This document shows positions 53,047-61,548 of a DNA stretch of 64,000 bases, in pieces; positions within the stretch are counted from its first letter, which is position 1; the number at the start of each line of letters is the position of its first letter. The DNA lies in NCBI GenBank assembly GCA_965200035.1, contig OZ241334.1, positions 1,612,001 to 1,676,000 of the forward strand, read 5' to 3'. Source of the DNA: UBA1952 sp965200035 (GTDB lineage: Bacteria; Bacteroidota; Bacteroidia; Chitinophagales; Chitinophagaceae). The notes beneath the pieces were generated by a model that did not search any database, had not been told where the DNA came from, and worked only from the letters and a program-made list of their open reading frames with translations. Made by a program: the position numbers and the translations under genes.

Positions 53047-53114
53047 AATGTATGCCTGCCTGTATTCTGAAAAAGTGCGGAAATAAAAACAACGTACAAT
53101 GTAAATAATCAGCC

Positions 53115-53384
53115 ATGAAAATATTTATCGGGAACCTGAATACAACGGCAGATGAGAAGAGCCTCAAAGGGTTGTTCATGCCATACGGTGTGGTCACCAG
53201 CAGCACTATTGCCTACGATGGCTATACCAGACGCTGCCGCGGATACGGCTATGTAGAAATAGAAAGCTTTACAGACGGACAGTCTGCTATAGCAAGACTG
53301 AACAATACCATCTTCATGAAGCAGTCGATCATTGTACGCGAGGCGGAAAGCAAAGGAAGCCCGACTTCTGGAGGCCGGTATTAG
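53115..53384 (+). CDS. RRM-type RNA-binding protein
   Basis: An 89-residue protein with intact RRM motifs: RNP2 KIFIGNL at the start, then EKSLKGLFMPYGVVTSSTIA, RNP1 CRGYGYVEI (aromatic Tyr residues), the second helix SAIARLNNTIFMKQ and SIIVREAESKG. Small cytoplasmic RRM proteins of this kind bind single-stranded RNA and, in Bacteroidota, are common but poorly characterised. It has a short basic Gly/Ser tail. A likely sister of the gene at 52804. Confidence 0.88.
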   Translation: MKIFIGNLNTTADEKSLKGLFMPYGVVTSSTIAYDGYTRRCRGYGYVEIESFTDGQSAIARLNNTIFMKQSIIVREAESKGSPTSGGRY

Positions 53385-53497
53385 TAGGTGCTTACCTGGC
53401 CATAGCACAACTCACTGTTCCCATAATGTCACAATGACAAACGACCAGTGACGAACGACAAAACATCCTGAACACAACGATCGCGTACCTTTCCCGT

Positions 53498-54433
53498 ATG
53501 GCCGATCTTCCTGAATACAAAGTGCCGGCAGGCTTCATTGCCCATCACAGCGCCTATGCCCTGACGTTGCCGGAAGGCCACCGTTTTCCTATGGCCAAGT
53601 ATGATCTCCTGCCAGAGGCGCTGCTCTATGAAGGCCTCGTTACCGAAGCTGACTTCTTTGTACCACAGGAGCTGGATGAAGCCGTAGCCCTGCTCACGCA
53701 TACCGAAGATTATTGGCAGCGCATGAAAGCCCTGCAGCTTACCGACCGCGAGATGCGCGCCATTGGCTTTCCGCTCTCCGAAGCGCTCATTACCCGCTCT
53801 TGCCGCATTGCCCGCGGCTCTGTAGAATGCGCGCTGTATGCGCTGGCTCACCGTACCGTAGCGCTCAATACGGCCGGCGGCACGCACCATTCCTTTGCCG
53901 ATCACGGCGAAGGCTTCTGCATCCTGAACGACTTTGCCATCACTGCCAGTTACCTGTTGCATACCGGTAAGGCAACGCGCATACTGATCGTTGATCTGGA
54001 TGTGCATCAGGGCAATGGTACCGCATCTATATTCAGGCAGGAGCCGCGTGTATTCACCTTTTCCATGCACGGGCAGCACAACTATCCATTTCGCAAAGAA
54101 GAAAGCGATCTCGATATTGGCCTGCCGGATGGCATCTCCGGTGCAGAATATCTAAATAAGCTGGAGCAAACCTTACCACAATTGCTCGATAGCGTACAGC
54201 CGGATATTGTCCTCTACCTGGCCGGTGTAGATGTGCTCGCTACAGACCGGTATGGCAAAATGCAGCTCACCCGGCACGACTGTTACCAACGCGATCACTT
54301 TGTATTCAGTGAATGTAAAAAGCGGGGACTACCGGTAGCCGTGAGCATGGGCGGAGGATATAGCCCGGAGGTAAAGCATATCGTAGCAGCGCATGTGGAC
54401 ACATACCGTGCAGCGCTGAATGTGTACGGATAG
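53498..54433 (+). CDS. Histone-deacetylase-family enzyme (AcuC/class IV-like)
   Basis: A 311-residue zinc deacetylase. Diagnostic blocks are TAGGTHHSFADHGEGFCILN (the His-His charge relay), ILIVDLDVHQGNGTASIF (zinc Asp and His) and LYLAGVDVLATDRYGKMQLT (second zinc Asp region). The single-domain length fits bacterial acetoin-utilisation or acetylpolyamine amidohydrolase-like enzymes. It removes acetyl groups from a protein or small molecule; the substrate is unknown. A TACCTTTC element at 53486 would give a very short or no leader. It follows the RRM genes by 113 bases and is followed by the endonuclease gene. Confidence 0.9.
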   Translation: MADLPEYKVPAGFIAHHSAYALTLPEGHRFPMAKYDLLPEALLYEGLVTEADFFVPQELDEAVALLTHTEDYWQRMKALQLTDREMRAIGFPLSEALITRSCRIARGSVECALYALAHRTVALNTAGGTHHSFADHGEGFCILNDFAITASYLLHTGKATRILIVDLDVHQGNGTASIFRQEPRVFTFSMHGQHNYPFRKEESDLDIGLPDGISGAEYLNKLEQTLPQLLDSVQPDIVLYLAGVDVLATDRYGKMQLTRHDCYQRDHFVFSECKKRGLPVAVSMGGGYSPEVKHIVAAHVDTYRAALNVYG

Positions 54434-54543
54434 TTCTGCATCAGTCTTCATAAGAGTTTTCAATTAATAAGCGGGTACATGGCATAGAATTTACACAGGT
54501 GATAACACCCACCCTATGGGTCAACAAATTATTCATCTGCCTC

Positions 54544-55263
54544 ATGGCCACTACTACTGCCCCTAACCAGAATACAGATTTCGTACTGTTGGTACATCAG
54601 CGATTATCGGAGATATACGGGCAGAACATCCGGTACTTTCATGACCTCGATCCGCTCAGTGAGCTGGTCTCCGCACTCCTGTCTCACCGCACACGGAACA
54701 GCCAGTCGGCCATAGCTTTCCGTAACCTGAAAGCTGCATTCGATAACTGGGAAGCCGTGCGGGATGCGCCGGTGGCTTCGGTAAAAGCGCAGATACAGGC
54801 ATGTACCTGGCCGGAGCAGAAAGCGCCGCGCATACAGGAAGTGCTGCGCAGGATCACAGAGATCAAAGGTGAACTATCACTGGAATTTCTGGCAGATATG
54901 GATGCTGCCGCCGCCCGCGAATGGCTGGAACAGCTCCCCGGCGTAGGACCAAAGACCAGCGCCGCTGTGCTATCGTTCTCCAATATGCGTGGCCGCGCAT
55001 TGCCGGTGGACTCACACCATTTTCGGGTAGCGGTGCGGCTGGGCATCATTGAGCAGAAGATCGGGGAAGGGAAAGCCAACCGGGTATTGGAAGAGCTGCT
55101 GCCCGCCTCTTTTTCCGCGCAGGAAGTTTACGATCATCATCAGGTGATGATGCGGCACGGGCAAAAGATATGCACCCACTTCCGGCCGGCCTGCGGCGAG
55201 TGTACATTGCTGGATGTATGCCCTACCGGGCCTCTGTTATTGCAGAATAAACAGGCGTCATAA
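54544..55263 (+). CDS. Endonuclease III-like DNA glycosylase with [4Fe-4S] cluster
   Basis: The ATG at 54544 (MATTTAPNQNTDFVLLVHQR) is preferred over one 45 bases upstream, which adds a hydrophobic stretch. The 239-residue product has the HhH-GPD fold: LPGVGPKTSAAVLSF with the catalytic Lys, and PVDSHHFRVAVRL with the catalytic Asp. It ends with an iron-sulfur motif C-X6-C-X2-C-X5-C (CTHFRPACGECTLLDVC). It excises oxidised pyrimidines and cuts the abasic strand. The family split (Nth or related) is not certain. Confidence 0.88.
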   Translation: MATTTAPNQNTDFVLLVHQRLSEIYGQNIRYFHDLDPLSELVSALLSHRTRNSQSAIAFRNLKAAFDNWEAVRDAPVASVKAQIQACTWPEQKAPRIQEVLRRITEIKGELSLEFLADMDAAAAREWLEQLPGVGPKTSAAVLSFSNMRGRALPVDSHHFRVAVRLGIIEQKIGEGKANRVLEELLPASFSAQEVYDHHQVMMRHGQKICTHFRPACGECTLLDVCPTGPLLLQNKQAS

Positions 55264-55384
55264 AGAAAGAGCAACAGTTTCGCCCTGCTGTCCGGCACTT
55301 GCAGGCATTGCATTTGGGTAATGCTCATTGAATGATTAAATTTATGTAATCATCTTATTTTCATAGCATTTAATCACACACCCT

Positions 55385-55601
55385 ATGATTAAACCTATTC
55401 TGCAAACCATCGCACTCAACAGTTACTTTCCGGTTTCAGGTAAGTCCAGTATATGTAGAAGCGTTGGGCAAAAGTCCGGCTACTGCTTTAAGACTGTCCT
55501 TTAACGGGCAGGATTACCTGTTCGAGCCGAAAGACAAGCAGGCAAATAAGATCATGGGATTTTTCAGCTGCATGATGGCTGAGCTGCCAACCGGCAAGTA
55601 G
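55385..55601 (+). pseudogene. Frameshifted small gene
   Basis: ATG at 55385 reads MIKPILQTIALNSYFPVSG and then loses sense. The next frame continues as PVYVEALGKSPATALRLSFN and QDYLFEPKDKQANKIMGFFS to a stop at 55601. A one-base change near 55436-55446 would join them into a roughly 72-residue protein. I do not recognise the family. A sequence error is possible. Confidence 0.45.
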
Positions 55602-55641
55602 TGCGCTGAAAACCGATATTCCTTTCTTATCGCAAAAATGT

Positions 55642-55673
55642 AAACGCCTCAGTCCTGCCGGATTGAGGCGTTT
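55642..55673 (+). terminator. Terminator downstream of the frameshifted small gene
   Basis: Stem AAACGCCTCA/TGAGGCGTTT (55642-55651 with 55664-55673) is followed by TGG after one extra T. Confidence 0.75.
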
Positions 55674-55807
55674 TGGTGTCCGGTGCTGGCGAATGGTCGT
55701 TGCTCCCTGGCGTGAAAAACAACCGCAGCATCCGGTGTAAATCTCGTTGCCGCAACCTGATCCGGCAGGTATGTTTGTTGCTCATCTCAAATAAACATTT
55801 TTTATTA

Positions 55808-57682
55808 ATGAAAAAATTTACTCTTACGGTAGGGTTGTTCCTTGCCCTTAGTACCTCCTTCCTGCGTGCCCAGACCCAGGAGATCACTTCTTACCTGCCC
55901 GATGATGGGGAGGATTACCGCGGCTATTGCATTGAGCGCACCAATTTTGACGATGTGGGCGCAGGCTATCTGGCAGCCGGCAGCCGCACCGAAGGCGGAA
56001 GAGATCACCACACCATTCACCTGCTCTGCATCAGCAGCGATAAGCCTACCAATACCACTGGCAGCATTCTGAAATTTCCGGACTACGATGATGTGCGCGC
56101 TATCGCGCTGACGATGCTAAAGCCGGGCGTTGCATCGATGCTCGTGCAGGCGCGGAAGACCAATGGCGAGGTGCATCCGGTGATTGTGCTGATCGATTGT
56201 GCGACTGCCGGCAGCCCGCACGTTATTGAGCAGCTGCAAATGAGCGGTGAAGGCCAGTTCCCGACCAGCATGTGCCTGTCGCCCGACGGTAAGGCGCTTT
56301 ACGTTGCAGGCTTCATCACTTCCGGATCCTTTAATCCATCGGCAGATATGAAAAGCTCCAAAGAAGCCTTTGCTGCCCGTCTGGATCTTGGCTCACACGC
56401 GGTCACGCTGAGGCGCTTCAATACGCCGAGGGTTTCCGGCACGGACAATGACTATGATATGATTCAGCGCATCCGCTTTATCAAAGATTACCTCTATGTG
56501 ATCGGCAGCAACAACGATACCAAGTCTGGCTACACCACTTCCAAAGTATGGGTAGCGCAGGTAGATGCAAGTACGCTCTCCATCCTGAAGGAATCGCATT
56601 TCGGCAATGATGCCTTTTCCCCACAGGGATTTCAGGGAGTGGATATGGTGCCTGATGTAAAATATCCGGGCAACTTCTATGTGGTCGGCAATGATTACTA
56701 CTGGCATACCTGGACCCTTTCCCGCATAGACCCATCCCTGCAGATCATGCCCGGAGGCACAAAGTTCAAAAACACCGTTACCTACGCCTACTCTGCTGAC
56801 ATCAAGGGATGCGGCGTGCTGGCACAGCAGGATGCCCGCCTCAGCGTATATGGCAATATGTGGGCCAATCTTCCTGCTCCACCAAACGTAGCTTCTTTCA
56901 CGGATGGCGCAGTGCCATTCATCGCCAGCTTCGATCCGGTAATTGACCCTACCTATGGTCTTCAGCCTACCAACCTGACGTGGTTCAACGAGGGCAATCT
57001 TCCCTCTACCGCTACTTACCTGCCCGGCCGTTATACGCCTTACTGGATCAATTCAAACCTGTCTTACTGGAATGATCCCGCCTTCACGGTCATGGCCGAT
57101 CCGGGCAGCTCATCGAGCGATCTGGCCATCATGGGTCATGTAGGCTATACCGGCTCAAATCTTGCGCCACGCATCATTACCAGCGATCCTAATGGTAAAG
57201 TATCCGGCTGTCCCGGATCTGTGGATGTAACCCCCGACGTAGAGCCTGGCGTAGTAGGCATCACGCTTTATGACATCAAGATCGGGGTAGAAGAGTCTCC
57301 GATCAAGCTGGAGCTGAATGAAAGCAAAGGAGATCTGCAGCCGTTGCCGCATAAGGCCGTCAATTGCGGCGATGATGGCTACTACCGTCCTGCACAGGCT
57401 ACCGGCATAGCCGCTCACCAGGTACCTTCTATCGAGAGCCTGTCGCCCAACCCTGCCACCGATGCCGTGAAGCTGAAGTGGAATGGTGAGGTAGCTGCCA
57501 GCGACGTGCTGAGCCTTGAAATCACCGATATGGCGGGACGCAGCTATGGTAAAGCGAACCTGCAGAGCCGTAGCGCGTCTTATGGCCTGTTCTCCCTGCC
57601 ACAGCTTGCGCCGGGATTGTATGTAGCCACTTTTTACATCAACGGAAAAGCCGGTGGACAGCATAAGCTGAGCATCCGGTAA
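55808..57682 (+). CDS. Secreted protein with T9SS sorting domain
   Basis: The ATG at 55808 (MKKFTLTVGLFLALSTSFLR) gives a signal peptide; the 45 codons upstream in frame do not look coding. The 624-residue product has a beta-rich, propeller-like body (DGEDYRGYCIERTNFDDVGA, YVIGSNNDTKSGYTTSKVWV, GNFYVVGNDYYWHTWTLSRI). Repeated short strands with Asp/Asn turns suggest a beta propeller. The last 80 residues (IESLSPNPATDAVKLKWNG to QHKLSIR) are a type A T9SS sorting domain. The function is unknown. The terminator follows at 57712. Confidence 0.82.
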   Translation: MKKFTLTVGLFLALSTSFLRAQTQEITSYLPDDGEDYRGYCIERTNFDDVGAGYLAAGSRTEGGRDHHTIHLLCISSDKPTNTTGSILKFPDYDDVRAIALTMLKPGVASMLVQARKTNGEVHPVIVLIDCATAGSPHVIEQLQMSGEGQFPTSMCLSPDGKALYVAGFITSGSFNPSADMKSSKEAFAARLDLGSHAVTLRRFNTPRVSGTDNDYDMIQRIRFIKDYLYVIGSNNDTKSGYTTSKVWVAQVDASTLSILKESHFGNDAFSPQGFQGVDMVPDVKYPGNFYVVGNDYYWHTWTLSRIDPSLQIMPGGTKFKNTVTYAYSADIKGCGVLAQQDARLSVYGNMWANLPAPPNVASFTDGAVPFIASFDPVIDPTYGLQPTNLTWFNEGNLPSTATYLPGRYTPYWINSNLSYWNDPAFTVMADPGSSSSDLAIMGHVGYTGSNLAPRIITSDPNGKVSGCPGSVDVTPDVEPGVVGITLYDIKIGVEESPIKLELNESKGDLQPLPHKAVNCGDDGYYRPAQATGIAAHQVPSIESLSPNPATDAVKLKWNGEVAASDVLSLEITDMAGRSYGKANLQSRSASYGLFSLPQLAPGLYVATFYINGKAGGQHKLSIR

Positions 57683-57711
57683 GCAATCAGCATTTAGTTT
57701 TCTAAAAAAGA

Positions 57712-57744
57712 AAAAGGGCGCATTCGTGATGGATGCGCCCTTTT
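57712..57744 (+). terminator. Terminator of the 55808 gene
   Basis: A perfect 12-bp stem AAAAGGGCGCAT/ATGCGCCCTTTT (57712-57723 with 57733-57744) has a 9-base loop. Confidence 0.88.
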
Positions 57745-57940
57745 CTGTATTGCTATCTAGCTTTTATAGCCATTATTAGGTAAATGCCGTAAAAGTACCT
57801 CGCGGCGCAGGTGAAGAATACTCTTTTCAGCAGATGCCGGACAGCCAATCTTTGCATGACAGCAATCAGGAACGCTCACTACATCTATAACATCTTTTAT
57901 CTAACCGAAGGGCGCTTGCTCTTCATAAAAACCAATAAAA

Positions 57941-58231
57941 ATGAAGAAAGCAACACTCATCGTATCGGCTATGATGCTTCTGAGCATCTCTGCATTTGCA
58001 CAAAGCTCCTCTTCGGATGATGATGGAGGCGGAAGCGGCGTATTCAACAGCATCAGCAGTGGTGTCAGTGATCTGGCAAAAGATGCTGCATCTGTGCCCA
58101 TCAATGCTCCGGCCTCCGGTATGCTGAACAGCACGGCGAATGAAATTAACCAATCCAACAGCAGCAATAGCAGCTCATCCGGCAACGACAACGGCTCGGA
58201 GAGCAGCAGCGCCACCAAGAATGATGATTAA
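57941..58231 (+). CDS. Small secreted Ser/Asn/Asp-rich protein
   Basis: A 96-residue protein with a signal peptide (MKKATLIVSAMMLLSISAFA|Q). The mature chain is low complexity: SSSSDDDGGGSGVF at the start, a short helical core (ISSGVSDLAKDAASVPINAP), then NQSNSSNSSSSGNDNGSESS. No cysteine. It is probably disordered and surface or periplasmic. Not a family I know. Upstream text AATCTTTGC resembles a -7 element. Confidence 0.6.
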   Translation: MKKATLIVSAMMLLSISAFAQSSSSDDDGGGSGVFNSISSGVSDLAKDAASVPINAPASGMLNSTANEINQSNSSNSSSSGNDNGSESSSATKNDD

Positions 58232-58257
58232 GCTATCCTGTTTGATACCGGTTTACT

Positions 58258-58286
58258 GCCCGGCCTTTTGTGTGCCGGGCTTTTTT
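58258..58286 (+). terminator. Terminator of the 57941 gene
   Basis: Stem GCCCGGC/GCCGGGC (58258-58264 with 58274-58280) is followed by TTTTTT. Confidence 0.88.
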
Positions 58287-58305
58287 ATACCTTATAAGGC
58301 CTTTA

Positions 58306-58380
58306 CCCCCGTCCGGAACCCCGTGGAGGTACGGGGTAAACGGAGTAGGTGAACGGGGTAAGAGGGTTGGGGGACGGGAG
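58306..58380. repeat. Degenerate ACCCCGTT-type simple repeat
   Basis: The minus strand reads ACCCTCTTACCCCGTTCACC then TACTCCGTTTACCCCGTACC, i.e. diverged 10-12-base units built on ACYCCGTT. The ends (CCCCGTCC and GGGGACGGG) can pair. It resembles the CCCGTA array at 60688. No coding potential. Confidence 0.55.
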
Positions 58381-58429
58381 TTAAGGGATTTTTATGAGGA
58401 AAATGACCGGAAGAAAGATCGGCCGTGTT

Positions 58430-58527
58430 GGTCGCTGTGGGATGCTTCCTGGCATCAGCATGACTGTGTTGCGTATGAGTTTTGCAGCGCGCAGGTCGTC
58501 CTGAGGCACGAAGGACCCCACAGCGGC
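58430..58527. repeat. Palindromic REP-like element, copy 2
   Basis: GTCGCTGTGGGATGCTTCCT at the left and GAAGGACCCCACAGCGGCC at the right are the diverged ends of the element seen at 51528. Shared inner text includes CATCAGCATGACT and TCCTGAGGCAC. Confidence 0.8.
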
Positions 58528-58544
58528 CGGTGCGTATCCCGCCA

Positions 58545-58575
58545 ACGCTGACAGGGTTTAAAACCCTGTCAGCGT
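58545..58575. repeat. 31-bp perfect palindrome
   Basis: ACGCTGACAGGGTTT/AAACCCTGTCAGCGT (58545-58559 with 58561-58575) has one central base. It is not followed by a T-run in the direction of the adjacent gene, so it is more like an intergenic repeat than a terminator. Confidence 0.7.
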
Positions 58576-58586
58576 AAAAAAGGGAA

Positions 58587-59078
58587 CTAGTCCGTAACGT
58601 TAAAGGTGCAATGTGAGTTATAATCGACTACAAAAGTGTAATTGCGCAGGAGTACATCGTTTCCGGTCAGCGTCATTCTGCCATCTCTGAACCTTGCGCT
58701 TACCTGTCCGCCGGTTTCGTCGCGGCTGCTGGTGGGGCGGGAGCTTGGCCGGAACGTTTCTACCAGCACCTCATCCTCTTTTGCCGGGAAATAGACCATT
58801 TTATAATTTTTATCGGCCACAGGCTTCTGTGTAAATGTAAAGCTGATCGCCGTATCGTAACCGGTATCCGCACCAACGGTGAACGTGTACACGCTATCTA
58901 CACCACCCCGCCCGTTTTCATATTTATCCCAGCGGGAAACTTTCTGGTGAAAGACCATATCATCCAGCAGCCAGCTTCCGGACGCAATGCCGGTATCGTC
59001 ATTCTTATGGCAGGAAACAAATAAAAAGGCAATAGCTAATGCTGCTAAAAGCCGCACACGCGGGAAATGGCTCATCAT
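58587..59078 (-). CDS. Hypothetical lipoprotein
   Basis: A 163-residue protein. The N-terminal lipoprotein signal has a hydrophobic core (LLAALAIAFLFVSC, Cys about 23). The rest is an all-beta domain of roughly 135 residues: GSWLLDDMVFHQKVSRWDKY, SVYTFTVGADTGYDTAISFT and GRMTLTGNDVLLRNYTFVVD. It is lipocalin-like in layout (GsWxLdd start and repeated strands) but I cannot be sure. Predicted to be membrane-anchored at the periplasmic or outer face. Confidence 0.7.
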   Translation of the reverse strand: MMSHFPRVRLLAALAIAFLFVSCHKNDDTGIASGSWLLDDMVFHQKVSRWDKYENGRGGVDSVYTFTVGADTGYDTAISFTFTQKPVADKNYKMVYFPAKEDEVLVETFRPSSRPTSSRDETGGQVSARFRDGRMTLTGNDVLLRNYTFVVDYNSHCTFNVTD

Positions 59079-59186
59079 ACCGGGTTGGGATTGGTTTGGC
59101 CTTATGGCTGTCCTTTAAATGTACGGTATTATGGGTTGGGTATGCGGAGTAGTTCTATTGATTACTTTTGAAAAAAATCACCTTCT

Positions 59187-59405
59187 ATGGGAAACGACCT
59201 CGCGAAACTGTATAAAGAGCTTAAACAATATCCTTCGGGCGAAGAGACGGCCCGCATCCGCGAGCGCATCGAAGAGCGCCTTTATGATAATATGCGCATG
59301 CACTTCCTGGAACTGCTGGAAATCGGAGGAGTGATCGGCTATGAGCGTCTGGAAGAAGAACTGCACAATGCGGCAGAGTTGGTGGGGAAGTTAAAAAATG
59401 CGTAG
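59187..59405 (+). CDS. Small coiled-coil protein, paralogue of 62232-62447
   Basis: A 72-residue, charged, all-helical protein: LAKLYKELKQYPSGEETARI, RERIEERLYDNMRMHFLELL and EIGGVIGYERLEEELHNAAE. Its segment LRMHFLELxxIGxxIGYxxL is shared with the protein encoded at 62232-62447 on the other strand (NMRMHFLELLEIGGVIGYER against NLRMHFLELTSIGRIIGYDE). No known function. Both copies are intact, which argues that each is expressed. Confidence 0.65.
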   Translation: MGNDLAKLYKELKQYPSGEETARIRERIEERLYDNMRMHFLELLEIGGVIGYERLEEELHNAAELVGKLKNA

Positions 59406-59529
59406 GACTGTAGAATAATGGTTTGATAAGCCCCACTTAGAGTGTTGCTTCGCTTTAGCCTAGGTCAAACTGTTTTTTATATTTTAAATTATAGCCACTA
59501 TACTGTGGTTATTCTATTCCCTTTTATTT

Positions 59530-60585
59530 GTGCGTGCTATAATCCTTTTCGCGCTGCTGATCAGCGCTTTATCTTTCCGTGCCGGGGCTCAGGCCAACGC
59601 TCCTGTAAATGAAGAGCTTTACCAGCGGCTAAAGCATCATTATAAAGATGCCTCCAAAGTAATACCGGAACAGCCCCTTGCCGCTTTCTTTCTGGCAACA
59701 AGCAAAACTTTTTTGCTGAGCAATGATACGGTCCGCCGGATTTTCAAAGAGGTAGAAAAGCTGAATCCGGACGTGGATGACTCGACTGTTATTGTGCGGA
59801 TGCTGGTGCCAGTGACCCAACAGTTTTTGGACAGCGATTACCAGCGCTCGGTATGTCCGGCAGGATATGAGCAGGCGGAGCCGGCCATGGCGAATTATGC
59901 AAACTATCTGTGCCATTGTGTGCCGGAGCAGCATGAAGACATCAGGCGCTATGATAGCTCAGCCCAGTTGGTGGACGCCATCAGCGCCTGCCGGCGGGCC
60001 ATCCGCTTCAACGACAGTCTGAAAACCCTGCTCATCGGTGGCCTGAACAATTATGGCATTACGGCTGAATTGCTGGAGCCCTGCGCCAATGCCTATACCT
60101 ACTCCCATTGCGCACACCTGCGCAATACCATCACACGGGTCTGCTGCGAGGTCGCGCTGACCTGGTACTGGATAGAAAAAACTTATGCTTTACAAAATTT
60201 AGCTCAACGGCTGGATAGAGCGCTGCGCTCTGGCTTTTCCTATGCATTGCCCCGCTATTGTTTTGATAATGATGTAGCCGAAGCAGCGTTGGGCCGGGCA
60301 ATCCTCTGGACGAGCACGGAACTGGTGCGTCCCTATTGGCAAAAGGTGTTGACTTACACAGAGACTTATGATTATGGGCATAAGCTGGTCGTGACCTATC
60401 TGACCAGTGAAGGCAGTAAGATCAATTTTATATTACAGGCCACTTATAATCTCCGCTGGTCGGGTGGTTTGTGCTGGATAGCAGGCGTGCATGTGTTAAC
60501 ATCCAAATATATTGACAATAAAGAGCATGTGCTGAATGAGATCAGGAAGATGAATGAGCGGGGCGCAGAGTCGAAACAGCGTTGA
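59530..60585 (+). CDS. Secreted hypothetical protein
   Basis: It begins with GTG (VRAIILFALLISALSFRAGA|Q), which gives a clean signal peptide; no in-frame ATG lies upstream. The 351-residue chain is mostly helical (YQRLKHHYKDASKVIPEQPL, FKEVEKLNPDVDDSTVIVRM) with several cysteines (CHCVPEQ, CRRAIRF, EPCANAYTYSHCAHL) that may form disulfides or bind metal. No family is known to me. It has no close neighbours. Confidence 0.62.
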   Translation: MRAIILFALLISALSFRAGAQANAPVNEELYQRLKHHYKDASKVIPEQPLAAFFLATSKTFLLSNDTVRRIFKEVEKLNPDVDDSTVIVRMLVPVTQQFLDSDYQRSVCPAGYEQAEPAMANYANYLCHCVPEQHEDIRRYDSSAQLVDAISACRRAIRFNDSLKTLLIGGLNNYGITAELLEPCANAYTYSHCAHLRNTITRVCCEVALTWYWIEKTYALQNLAQRLDRALRSGFSYALPRYCFDNDVAEAALGRAILWTSTELVRPYWQKVLTYTETYDYGHKLVVTYLTSEGSKINFILQATYNLRWSGGLCWIAGVHVLTSKYIDNKEHVLNEIRKMNERGAESKQR

Positions 60586-60687
60586 TCAACAGATGGAGAT
60601 GAATTGTTTTAAAGGTCTTTTTCCCTTAGCTGCCGGGCTATTAATGGCTAGGGTTAGCTGATTAACCAAGCAGGATATTGAGGTCAT

Positions 60688-60763
60688 CCCCGCATATTGT
60701 CCCGTACATACCCCGTACGTATCCCGTAGTAGTCCCGTACATATCCCGTATCAACCCGTATAA
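60688..60763. repeat. 11-bp tandem repeat based on CCCGTA
   Basis: Seven consecutive units read CCCGCATATTGT, CCCGTACATAC, CCCGTACGTAT, CCCGTAGTAGT, CCCGTACATAT, CCCGTATCAA and CCCGTATAAAG. The period of 11 bases keeps CCCGT on one face of the helix. It lies in the 338-base gap (60,586-60,923) between convergent genes, which otherwise holds no gene or obvious signal. Confidence 0.8.
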
Positions 60764-60923
60764 AGGTTCCTAAGCTGACACTGATCAGAGATAAACCGGG
60801 ATAGGGTTGACTGTATTTTTTCTAGTTCCGGATTTTACTGGTTCAATCCTGCCAGGCAAGACTTTAACCGAACGGGTATAAGTCCGGGATTGCATGTACG
60901 CGCCAATGAGCTTGGTTCAGCGA

Positions 60924-61319
60924 TCAGGTAAATCGTTTAAAGATGGCCTCTATAGTCTGCCGCAACTCCCGGTAGTTTGAAGGCTTTGTATAAAACCCCT
61001 GTACGGCAAGCCTGGCGGACATTTTTACCGTTTCATCAGCAGCGCTGGTGGTGAGATACACAAACGAAATGTGCTTGTAGGGAATGTCCTCATCCGAATC
61101 CAGCTGCATTTTCACCTCATAGCCATTTTGCTCAGGCATATTGATGTCGCAGATGATGAGCGCTGGTTTGATTTCAGCATTGTGCAGGTATTCCATCATC
61201 TCCTTACCTGTATGGAACAGCATTAGCGGATTACTTATATTCAGCTCTTCGGCCACCATACGTATTGTTTCAAGGTCTTCGGAGTCATCATCTACAACCA
61301 GGATCGGATTATTATTCAT
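60924..61319 (-). CDS. Single-domain response regulator
   Basis: A 131-residue protein that is only a receiver domain: LVVDDDSEDLETIRMVAEEL (acidic pocket), LIICDINMPEQNGYEVKMQL (phosphoacceptor Asp), YLTTSAADETVKMSARLAVQ and KPSN (conserved Lys). It resembles Rcp1-like regulators that pair with bacteriophytochrome or hybrid kinases. No output domain and no kinase gene adjacent. It probably acts in phosphorelay or protein contact. Confidence 0.92.
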   Translation of the reverse strand: MNNNPILVVDDDSEDLETIRMVAEELNISNPLMLFHTGKEMMEYLHNAEIKPALIICDINMPEQNGYEVKMQLDSDEDIPYKHISFVYLTTSAADETVKMSARLAVQGFYTKPSNYRELRQTIEAIFKRFT

Positions 61320-61444
61320 CTAAACAGCTTCTAACATCGTACTACCTAGCAAAACAATGCCTCAATACCTGTTCGTGTCCGGTCTGCGTTTTAAGGGTAA
61401 TGAATTCCCTGTAGTGTCCGTTGCCCGTTTGGCGTAGGCTGAAG

Positions 61445-61516
61445 CCCCACTGGTTTAAGTCTTGCGCAGCAGACTTAAAACCCCTGATAAGATCGAGGAC
61501 TCCGTCCGGCCCGCGG
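61445..61516. repeat. REP-like repeat left of the transposase remnant
   Basis: CCCCACTGGTTTAAGTCTTG followed by CGCAGCAGACTTAAAACCCC, then GAGGACTCCGTCCGGCCCG. The GGTTTAAGTCT/AGACTTAAACC arms form a hairpin. It is inverted relative to the near-identical copy at 62148-62217. Confidence 0.85.
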
Positions 61517-61548
61517 AGTACAAATCGTCCGGCTGAACTACTAAATGC

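Noticed and set aside
59530..60585. Class as a TPR or caspase-like protein on the basis of helices and cysteines
   Set aside because: No repeat register and no catalytic His-Cys motif could be found, so it is left as hypothetical.
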